A DNA stretch of 64,000 nucleotides from Streptococcus parasanguinis. Its GTDB lineage: Bacteria; Bacillota; Bacilli; Lactobacillales; Streptococcaceae. Both the position numbers and the translations under genes were made by a program. Position 1 is the first letter of the stretch, and every line of letters starts with the position of its first letter. The notes below the pieces were generated by a model. That model made no database searches and was not told where the DNA came from. It saw only the letters and a list, made by a program, of their open reading frames with translations. Positions 1-12,000 of the stretch are shown here, one piece after another. The stretch lies in the NCBI GenBank assembly GCA_905188195.1, contig CAJJKY010000002.1, positions 189,557 to 253,556 of the forward strand, written 5' to 3'.

Positions 1-3000
1 GCATACGGGGAAGGGGCATCAGTTCCAAAAATTGACCTTTCTGGAACTGCTACTGCAACTTCAGAAACACCAGCTTCAGCGACTGAAAAAACTGAGGCAG
101 CTGTAACACCAGCTGCTACAGAAAATAAGGTAGCGCCAGCTGAAACTAAAAAAACTGAAGAAGCTTCAAAACCACTAAACGTTGGTTCATTGCCAGAAAT
201 CGCTCTACCAACAGCGAAAAAGGCAGAAACCAGCTCTAAACCAGCTTCTACAACAGCGGCTACTACAGCACCAACAACTGCAACTCGTGCTGCAGCAGGT
301 GAAAGCTCAGAGAGAGCAGCTGCAAGAGAAGAAGCAACTACACCAGCAGGAACAACTACTTTTTCAGCTACTGTAAGTTCAGCAGCTCCAATCACTGGCA
401 CAGAAACAACTGCGCAAGCAGAAACAGCAGCAAGTACAGATGCTGCTACGGCTGTGGCAAATGCTGCTACAGAACGTACAAATGCAGGAGCTTTAGCAGT
501 AAGTGGCCGTCGTCGTAGTCGTCGTGCTGTTACTAATGAAGCTGTAACTGGAGACCACAACTCTAACCCAGTAGCCGTAAGTACTTACTTAAAAGATGGG
601 GAAAAAGTAACTCCAGAAATTAAAGATGCTAACGGTGCAACTGTAAGGTCTCAAACGGTACCAGCTGGTTACGCTGCTAAAGAAGGAGACTGGTACACAT
701 ACAGTATCGTAGATCTTACTCGCTTCAATGAACGTTACAACACAAATTATTACTCTCGCGCGTATAAGAGATTCGATGAATCTACAGATACAGTTGTTGA
801 ATTGCTCGATAAAAACACTGGTAATGTAGTAGAAACTAGAACTATTACAGCAACAAGTGGAATTCAAAAATTCACTACGACAGCTACTGCATCTAGAGGA
901 GAGTTAACTTATCAAGTAGATTACGATAAAGGTTTAGGAGCGGGACCTGGTAAGACTGACCAACCATTTATTCAATTTGGATTTGAACCTGGAGCAAGCA
1001 TTCAAGCTTTAGTAGCTCCTGGACATAATCTTACTCCAGATGAGAAAAAATTATACGATGCGGTATATGCTGCTCGTACTTCAACAGATATTATTAACGT
1101 TGTAGAACCAGCTTATAACGGTCGTACAATTACTGATACTAATGCTAAAATTCCAGTGTCAGTTGAAAAAACAACTTACTATAAAGTAGTTGATAAAAAC
1201 AACCCAACATTTAACGCTAATAAAACTGATGTAACAGTACAAGATTATAAAGAAAATGGGAATGAAGTTGACTTAGCTAGATATACAACTAAAGCTATGG
1301 AAGGCCAAAACTTCACAGCATCTGGAGTGCGTCAATTTGATGGATATAAATTGTACCAAACAGCTGACGCAAACGATAAATCAGGTTATGTAAGCCGTCC
1401 TTACAAAGTTGGAACTAAATTCATGGACGCTGAGCGTGCAGGAATTAAACGTATTAAAGAAATCGTAGGTGAAGATGGATCTGTAGTAGTTCGTGTTTAC
1501 TTATTAGATCCAAAACAACAAAGTAAACGTTCTGATGGTACCTTGGAAACAGATGGTTATATGTTGTTAGCAGAAACCAAGCCTATTAAACCAGGTGATT
1601 ACAATAAAGAAGATTTAGTTGTTAAGAAATCACCTCTTAACACAATTGCTTTCACAGATAGTAAAGGTGTAAACTATCCAAACGGTAAAGAAGTTCCATT
1701 TGACTTCCAAACAGCTGCTGGATATACACCTAAGAAAACAGTATTCGTACCATTCTTAGGGGATAACATCGGTCACCTTTCTCCAAACGAACAATTGGTT
1801 CGTGGAGTAAATGGTATCGGTACAAACGTTGACTTGCTCAACTCATTGACACCGTACAAACAACCGGTTTACTACTATGTCAAACAAGAGCCAGTCGAAG
1901 TCACTCCAGAAGTTGAAAAACAATTGGAAGGACGTGTACTTGTTGATGGTGAGTTTAGCTTCAAAATTAAAGAAGTACAACCAAATAAATCACTTCCTGC
2001 CTATGAAGAAACTGTCACTAACAAAGCTGACGGTAAGGCAACATTTAGTAAATTAACCTTCAACAAAGTTGGTACTTACGATTATACAATTACTGAAATT
2101 CCAGGTTCAGATAAAAACGTCGATTACGACGAAATGACTGTTTCGATGACAGTTACTGTAACTGAAAATGCTCAAGGTGATTTGCAAGCTAAAGTTAAAT
2201 ACAGTGCCGAAGGTGGATTCAAATCAAGCGCGGATGATAAGGTCTTCAACAACTACGTTGTCGCTCCAGTTAAGACTAAGTTTGACTTCAGCAAGGCTCT
2301 TGCAGGTCGAGAGTTGAAAGCTGGCGAATTCAGCTTTGTATTGAAAGATTCAGATGGTAAGGTCATTCAAACCAAGACAAATACTAAGGCAGGTGTTGTA
2401 GCCTTTGATGATTTGACTTTTGATAACACACAAGTTGGTACACACAAATATACTGTAGAAGAAGTTATCCCAGAAAATAAAGAAACTGGTATGACTTACG
2501 ACACAATGAAAGCTGAAGTGACCATTACTGTTACTAAGCAAGGTCATGTTCTTAAAGCAACTAACACTCTTCCATCAGATACAGAGTTCAACAATACCTT
2601 CACACCTGTTGCTACACAAGCTCAATTCAAGTTCACTAAGAAATTGGAAGGGAAAGAGCTTACTAAGGATGCCTTCACATTTGAATTGCTTGAAAAAGGT
2701 AAAGTAATCCAAACCAAGAAGAATGCGGCTGACGGAACAATCCAATTCGACGCTATTTCTTACGATAAAGAAGGTTCTCACACATACACTGTACGTGAAG
2801 TAGCTGGCACAGATACAAACATCGATTACGATGATATGAATGCAGTAGTAACTGTTAACGTTACTAAAGATGCTGCATCTGGTGTCTTGACTGCTAAGGT
2901 GACTATGCCAGAAGATACAGAGTTCAACAACTTTGCAGTTGCTCCAGTTAAGACTCGTTTCGACTTCAGCAAAGCCCTTGCAGGTCGTGAATTGAAAGAC

Positions 3001-6000
3001 GGCGAATTTACATTTGTATTGAAAGATGCAGATGGTAATACTCTTCAAACCAAGACCAATAATAAACAAGGTGTCGTAGCCTTTGATGACTTGACTTTTG
3101 ACAACACACAAGTTGGTACTCACAAGTACACTGTAGAAGAAGTCCAAGGTTCTGAAGCGGGAATGCAATATGATACGATGAAGGCTGAAGTAACAATCAC
3201 TGTTACTAAAGAAGGTCACGTTCTTAAAGCAACAAACACACTTCCTGCAGATACAGAGTTCAACAATACCTTCACACCGGCTGCTACGCAAGCTCAATTC
3301 AAGTTCACTAAACGTCTTGAAGGTAAAGAGCTTACAAAGGATGCCTTCACATTCGAGTTGCTTGAAAACAACAAAGTGATCCAAACTAAGAAGAATGCGG
3401 CTGACGGATCAATCACATTTGATGCCATTAAATACAGCGTTGAAGGTGAACACACTTACACTGTACGTGAAGTAGCTGGTACCGATACAAACATCGACTA
3501 CGATTCAATGAATGCAGTCGTAACAGTTAATGTAACGAAAGATGCTGCATCTGGTATCTTGACTGCTAACGTTACAATGCCAGAAGATACAGAGTTCAAC
3601 AACTATGTTGTCGCTCCAGTTGTGACTAAGTTTGACTTTACTAAGAAATTGGCTGGTCGTGAACTTAAAGCTGGTGAATTCAGCTTCGTATTGAAAGATG
3701 CGAATGGTGCCGTTGTTGAAACAGTTAAGAATGATGCTGCTGGTAACGTAACATTCTCAGAATTGTCATTCGACAATACGAAAGTTGGTACACACACTTA
3801 TACTGTAGAAGAAGTGATTCCTGAAAACAAAGAATTCGGAATGACTTACGACCAAATGAAAGCTACAGTGACAGTTGAAGTTGCGAAGAACGGTCATTCA
3901 TTGACAACTGTTACAAACGTTACCTCAACTGGTGGTAAAGATGCCAACGGTAAGGCTACTGATGGTACTGCAGATAAAGAATTCAACAACAAAGTTACTC
4001 CTCCAGAAACTCCAGAATTCCAACCAGAAAAATTTGTCGTTTCTAAAGAGAAATATGACATCACTGGTAACAAGTTGATGGATGACGACGATGAGTTGAC
4101 AAATGAATACACTGAAACAAATGCGGATCCATATGTAGACAAGACAACTAACAACGAACCAGAAAACTTGAATACCAAGACAGTTAAACGTGGTTCTAAA
4201 TTGGTTTACCAAGTATGGCTTGATACTACGAAATTCACAGAAGCAAACAACATCCAATACGTTGGTGTATCTGATACATACGACGCTGATAAATTGGACG
4301 TCAATGCAGCGGATATCAAAGCATATGATTCAGTAACTGGTGCAGAAGTAACCAATAAATTCGACATCAAAGTTGAAAACGGTACAATCACTGCAACTTC
4401 TAAAGATGAATTTATCAAAGATAAAGTAAACGCTCCTGTTATCGATACAACTAAGTTCGAGTTTGGACGTTACTATAAATTTGATATCCCAGCAACTGTT
4501 AAAGAATCTGTTAAAGCTGGTGCTGATATTGAAAATACAGCCAACCAAACAGTTCACGTTTACAACCCAGTAAGCAAAACAGTTGAAAAACCTGAAAAAC
4601 CAACACAAAAACGTGTCAACAGCGTTCCAGTTCCAGTGGAAATGAACTTCACGAAACGTTTGGAAGGTCGTGAACTTCAAGCCAAGGAATTCGAATTCGT
4701 ATTGAAGAAAGACGGCGTTGAAGTTGAACGCGTGAAGAATGACGCTGCTGGTAAGATTGTCTTCAAGACTCTTGAATTCGGTCGTGATGATCTTGGTAAG
4801 ACTTACAACTACACAGTAGAAGAAACTCCTGGTACAGATGCAACTGTCAAATACGACACAATGGTTGCTACTGTTAAAGTGGTTGTTTCACACGATGGTA
4901 CAGCTAAAGCAATCGTTGCCAACGTAACAGATGCAGCTGATAAAGAGTTCAACAACCGTGTAACCCCTCCAACAGAACCTAAGTTCCAACCAGAGAAATA
5001 CGTTGTTTCTAAAGAAAAATACGATATCACTGGTGACAAGCTCGTTGACGATGATAGAGAGTTGGCAGACAAGTACGCAGATACAAATGCGAACCCATAT
5101 GCGGACGATGCATCAAACAACGAAGCAGAAAACTTGAATACCAAGACTGTTGAACGTGGTTCTAAATTGGTTTACCAAGTATGGTTGGATACAACTAAAT
5201 TTGATGCAGCTAACAAGGACAACATCCAAACAGTAGGTATTTCAGATAACTATGATGAAGCCAAATTAAATCTTAATAAAGCTGACATCAAAGCCTATGA
5301 CTCTGTAACAGGCGCAGAAGTAACAGATAAATTCGATATCGCTGTCAACAACGGTGTGATCACTGCTAACTTGAAAGCTGGCTTCACGAAGTCACTTGGC
5401 GATGCAGAAAACACACAAGTCATCGACACAACTAAATTCGAATTCGGACGTTACTATAAATTTGATATCCCAACAACAGTGAAAGACGATGTTGTAGCTG
5501 GTGCAGATATCGAAAATACTGCGGCTCAAGTTGTAAACTATTACAACCCAACTACTAAGAAAGTTGAAAAACCTGAAAAACCAACTGAAAAACGTGTTAA
5601 CAATGTTCCAATCTCAGTAGAATTTAACTTCACTAAGAAATTGGAAGGCCGTGAACTGAAAGCTAACGAATTCACATTCGAGTTGAAAGACAGCGACAAT
5701 GTTGTGATCGCAACGGCAACCAACGATGCAGCTGGTAACTTCAAGTTCACTCCAGTTGATTACACAAACAAAGCTGGTAAAACTGTCACTGCCCTTAAAT
5801 ACCAGAAGGGTCAAGAAGGTACGTATACTTACACTGTAACAGAGGTTAAGGGTACAGACTCAACTGTCACTTACGATACAATGGCTGCAGTGGTAACTGT
5901 TAAAGTAAGTCATGATGGTACTGCCAAAGCCTTGATCACAAACGTGACAGAACCTGCTGATAAAGAGTTCAACAACCGTGTCACTCCACCAACAGAACCT

Positions 6001-9000
6001 AAGTTCCAACCAGAGAAATACGTTGTTTCTAAAGCGAAATTCGATATCACAGGTACGAAGCTCGTTGATGACGATTCTGAATTGACAGATAAATATGGTG
6101 AAACAAATACAAACCCATATGTCGATACAACTGCCAACAACGAAGATGAAAACTTGAATACGAAACCAGTTGAACGTGGCCAAAAACTTTACTATCAAGT
6201 ATGGTTGGATACAACTAAATTCTCAGCAACTAACAAAGAAAATATCCAAACAGTAGGAATCACAGATAACTACGACAAGGATAAATTGACTGTTAATGCT
6301 TCAGATATCAAGGTTTACGATTCAGTTACTGGTGCAGACGTTACGACGAAATTCGATATCTCTGATAACAATGGTGTTCTGACAGCGAACCTTAAGGATG
6401 GCTTCACGAAGTCACTTGGCGACGCTGAAAATACTCAAATCATTGATACTACTAAGTTCGAATTTGGACGCTACTATAAATTTGATATCCCAGCAACAGT
6501 GAAAGACGATGTTGTAGCTGGTGCAGATATCGAAAACAAGGCAGCACAAGTCGTTAACTACTACAACCCAGTAAGCAAGACTGTTGAAAAACCAAACAAA
6601 CCAACTGAAAAACGTGTCAACAGTGTTCCAATCTCAGTAGAATTCAACTTCACTAAGAAATTGGAAGGTCGTGAGCTTAAAGCTGGCGAATTCACATTCG
6701 AGTTGAAAGACAGCGACAATGTTGTGATTGCAACTGCAACCAACGATGCAGCTGGTAAGATCAAGTTTGCTCCAGTAGATTACACTAATAAAGCTGGTGA
6801 AACGGTTACTGCCCTTAAATACAAGAAGGGTCAAGAAGGTACTTACAAGTACACAGTAGAAGAGGTTAAAGGAACTGACGCAACTGTTGAGTACGACACA
6901 ATGAAAGCTGTTGTAACAGTTGAAGTTCGTCATGATGGTACTGCTAAAGCCTTGATCACAAACGTGACAGAACCAGCAGATAAAGAATTCAATAACACAG
7001 TTCGTCCTCCAGAAGAACCTAAGTTCCAACCAGAGAAATATGTTGTTTCTAAAGAGAAATTCGATATCACAGGCGACAAGCTCGTTGATGATGACAAAGA
7101 GTTGGCAGACAAGTACGCAGATACCAATGCGAACCCATATGCGGACGATGCATCAAACAACGAAAAAGAAAACTTGAACACCAAGACTGTGAAACGTGGC
7201 GACAAGTTGGTTTACCAAGTATGGTTGGATACAACTAAATTTGACGCAGCTAACAAGGACAACATCCAATCAGTAGGAATCTCAGATGACTACGATGAAG
7301 CTAAATTGGAACTTGATTCTACTAAGATCAAAGCTTACGATTCAGTAACAGGCGCAGAAGTAACAGATAAATTCGATATCAGTGTGAACAACGGTGTGAT
7401 CACTGCAACCCTTAAAGATGGCTTCACTAAGTCACTTGGCGATGCGGAAAACACACAAGTCATTGACACAACTAAATTCGAATTCGGACGTTACTACAAG
7501 TTCGACATCCCAACAACAGTGAAAGCTGATGTACCTGGTGGTGTAGATATCGAAAATACTGCGGCTCAAGTAGTAAACTACTACAACCCAACTACTAAGA
7601 AAGTTGAAAAACCAAGCAAACCAACTGAAAAACGTGTAAACAACGTTCCAGTTGAAGTGGAATTCAACTTCACTAAACGTTTGGAAGGCCGTGAACTGAA
7701 GGCCAATGAATTCAGCTTCGTTCTTAAAGATTCAACTGGTAAAGAAGTTGAGACTGTAAGCAATGATGCTTCTGGTAACGTTAAGTTCAAAGCTCTTGAA
7801 TTCAAGAAGGGTGACGAAGGTGTTCACAACTACACAGTAGAAGAAGTTAAAGGAAGCGACGCAACCGTTACATACGACACAATGAAAGCGAATGTAACAG
7901 TCACAGTGAAACACGATGGTACAGCTAAAGTACTTATCGCGACTGTAGGCGACATTGCGGATAAAGAATTTAACAACCGTGTGACTCCTCCAGAAGAACC
8001 TAAGTTCCAACCAGAGAAATACGTATTGAATACAGCGAAATTCTCTATCACTGATAACAAGCTTCTTGATGATGACGCCGAGTTGACTGATAAATATGGT
8101 GAAACAAATACTGATCCATATGTTGATAAAACAAACAACAACGAAGCAGAAAACATCAATACTAAGACTGTTAAACGTGGCGAAAAGATCTACTACCAAG
8201 TATGGTTGGATACAACTAAATTCGACGCAGCTAACAAAGACAACGTTCAAACTGTAGGAATTACAGATGACTTTGACGAAACTAAGGTTGATGTAGATGG
8301 TTCAGCAATCAAAGCTTACGATTCAGTAACTGGAGCTGATGTTACAAATAAATTCGATATCACTGTGAACAACGGTGTGATGACTGCAACTCTTAAAGAT
8401 GGCTTCACTAAGTCACTTGGCGATGCGGAAAACACTCAAATCATTGATACAACTAAATTCGAATTCGGACGTTACTACAAGTTTGATATTCCAGCAACTG
8501 TTAAGAACGATGTTCCTGGTGGTGCAGACATCGAAAATACTGCGGCTCAAGTAGTTAACTACTACAACCCAGTAAGCAAGACAGTTGAAAAACCAAACAA
8601 ACCAACTGAAAAACGTGTAAACAACGTTCCAGTTGAAGTGGAATTCAACTTCACTAAACGCTTGGAAGGCCGTGAGCTTAAAGCTAACGAATTCAGCTTC
8701 GTTCTTAAAGATTCAGAAGGTAAGACTCTTGAAACTGTAAGCAATGATGCGACTGGTAATGTTAAGTTCTCTAAACTTGAGTTCAAGAAAGGTCAAGAAG
8801 GCGTACACAACTACACTGTAGAAGAAGTTAAAGGATCAGACGCAACCGTTACATACGACACCATGAAAGCGAATGTAACAGTTACAGTGAAACACGATGG
8901 TACAGCTAAAGTACTTATCGCGACTGTAGGCGACATTGCGGATAAAGAATTTAACAACCGTGTCACTCCTCCAGAAGAACCTAAGTTCAATCCTGAAAAA

Positions 9001-12000
9001 TATGTTGTTTCTGAAGCGAAATTTGATGTAACAGGTACGAAACTCGTTGATGATGACAAAGAATTGGCTAACAAGGTTGCGGATACAAACGCTAACCCAT
9101 ATGCGGACGATGCATCAAACAACGAAGAAGAAAACTTGAACACCAAGACTGTGAAACGTGGCCAAAAACTTTATTACCAAGTATGGCTTGACACGACTCA
9201 ATTTGATGCAGCTAACAAGGATAACATCCAAACAGTTGGTATCACAGATGACTTCGATGAAACTAAGTTGACTGTGAATGCTTCAGACATCAAGGCATAC
9301 GATTCAGTATCAGGTGCGGATGTTACATCTAAGTTTGACATCTCAATCGCTAACGGTGTAATCACAGCTAACCTCAAAGATGGCTTCACTAAGTCACTTG
9401 GCGACGCTGAAAACACTCAAATCATTGACACTACTAAGTTCGAGTTTGGACGCTACTATAAATTTGATATTCCAGCAACTGTGAACGCAGACGTTCCTGG
9501 CGGTGCGGATATTGAAAATACTGCGACTCAAGTAGTTAACTACTACAACCCAACGACTAAGAAAGTTGAAAAACCTGAAAAACCAACTGAAAAACGTGTT
9601 AACAACGTTCCAGTTGAAGTGGAATTCAACTTCACTAAACGTTTGGAAGGCCGTGAACTTAAGGCTAACGAATTCAACTTCGTGCTTAAAGATTCAGAAG
9701 GTAATACTCTTGAAACTGTAAGTAACGATGCATCTGGTAACGTTAAGTTCAAAGCTCTTGAGTTCAAGAAAGGTCAAGAAGGCGTACACAACTACACAGT
9801 AGAAGAAGTTAAAGGAAGCGACGCAACCGTTACATACGATACAATGAAAGCGAATGTAACAGTTACAGTGAAACACGATGGAACAGCTAAGATTCTCGTA
9901 GCTACTGTAGGCGACATTGCGGATAAAGAATTTAACAACCGTGTAACACCTCCTGAAACTCCAGAATTCAATCCGGAAAAATATGTTCTAAACGAAAAAG
10001 AATTTGATTTAACTGGAACTTCATTATTAGATGATGATAAAGAGTTGGCAGACAAGTACGCAGATACCAATGCGAACCCATATGCGGACGATGCATCTAA
10101 TAACGAAAAAGCGAATATCAATACTAAATCAGTTAAACCAGGTCAAAAACTTGTTTACCAAGTATGGTTGGATACAACTAAATTTGATGCAAACAACAAA
10201 GACCATATCCAATCAGTAGGAATCTCAGATGACTACGATGAAGCTAAAGTTGATGTTGATGGTTCAGCAATCAAAGCTTATGATGGTAAGACTGGTGCGG
10301 ATGTAACAGCTAAATTCGATATCACTGTGAACAACGGTGTGATCACTGCAACCCTTAAAGATGGCTTCACTAAGTCACTTGGCGATGCAGAAAACACACA
10401 AGTGATCGACACAACTAAATTCGAATTCGGACGTTACTACAAGTTTGATATCCCAGCTACAGTGAAAGCTGACGTTGCAGGTGGAGTTGACATCGAAAAC
10501 ACTGCTGCTCAAGTAGTCAACTACTACAACCCAACTACTAAGAAAGTTGAAAAACCTGAAAAACCAACTGAAAAACGTGTCAACAGCGTGCCAGTTGAAG
10601 TAGAATTCAACTTTACTAAACGTATGGAAGGCCGTGAGCTTAAAGCCAACGAATTCAGCTTCGTTCTTAAAGATTCAACTGGTAAAGAAGTTGAAACTGT
10701 GAAGAACGATAAAGATGGTAACGTTAAGTTCTCTAAACTTGAGTTCAAGAAAGGTCAAGAAGGCGTACACAACTACACAGTAGAAGAAGTTAAAGGATCT
10801 GACGCAACCGTTACATACGACACCATGAAAGCGAATGTAACAGTCACAGTTTCACACGACGGAAAAGCTAAAGTTCTGATCGCGAAAGTTGGCGACATTG
10901 CGGATAAAGAATTTAACAACAAGGTGACTCCTCCAGAAACTCCAGAGTTCAACCCAGAGAAATACATCTTGAACGCTGAGAAATTCGACCTTACTGGTAA
11001 ATCACTTCTTGATGATGATAAAGAATTGGCAGACAAGGTTGCGGAAACAAACGCAAATCCTTACGCTGATAAGGCTGACAATAATGAAGCAGCAAACATC
11101 AATACTAAGACTGTGAAACGTGGCGATAAGGTTGTTTACCAAGTATGGTTGGATACAACTAAGTTCACTGAAGCGCACAACATCCAATCTGTTGGTGTTA
11201 CTGATGACTACGAAGAAGACAAGCTTGACATCAATGTTGCAAACATCAAAGCTTACGACTCTGTAACAGGCGAAGATGTAACAGCTAAATTTGATATCAA
11301 GGTTGAAAACGGTGTGATCTCTGCAACTTCTAAAGCGGACTTGACTAAGTCACTTGGAGACGCAGAAAATACTCCAGTGATCGACACAACTAAGTTTGCG
11401 TTTGGACGTTACTACAAGTTCGACATCCCAGCAACAGTGAAAGATACTGTTAAGGGTGGTGCGGATATTGAAAACACTGCAGCTCAAATCGTTCACCAAT
11501 ACGATCCAACAAGCAAGACAGTGAAGAAACCAAACAAACCAACTGAAAAACGTGTTGTGAACATCCCTGTTTCAGTAGAATTCAACTTCACGAAACGTTT
11601 GGAAGGCCGTGAGCTTAAAGCTAACGAATTCAGCTTTGTACTTAAAGATTCAACAGGTAAAGTTGTTGAAACAGTTAAGAACGATGCATCTGGTAACGTT
11701 AAGTTCTCAGCTCTTGAATTCAAGAAAGGTCAAGAAGGAACTTACAACTACACTGTAGAAGAAGTCAAAGGAACTGATACAACCGTTACTTATGACACGA
11801 TGAAAGCAGTTGTAACAGTTGAAGTTTCTCATGATGGAACAGCGAAAGCTCTCCTTACTAAGGTAACGGATCCATCAGACAAAGAATTCAATAACACTGT
11901 TCGCCCACCTGAAACTCCAGAATTCAACCCAGAGAAATACATCTTGAACGAATCTAAATTCGATCTTACAGGTGTGAAACTTCTCGACGATGATGACGAG

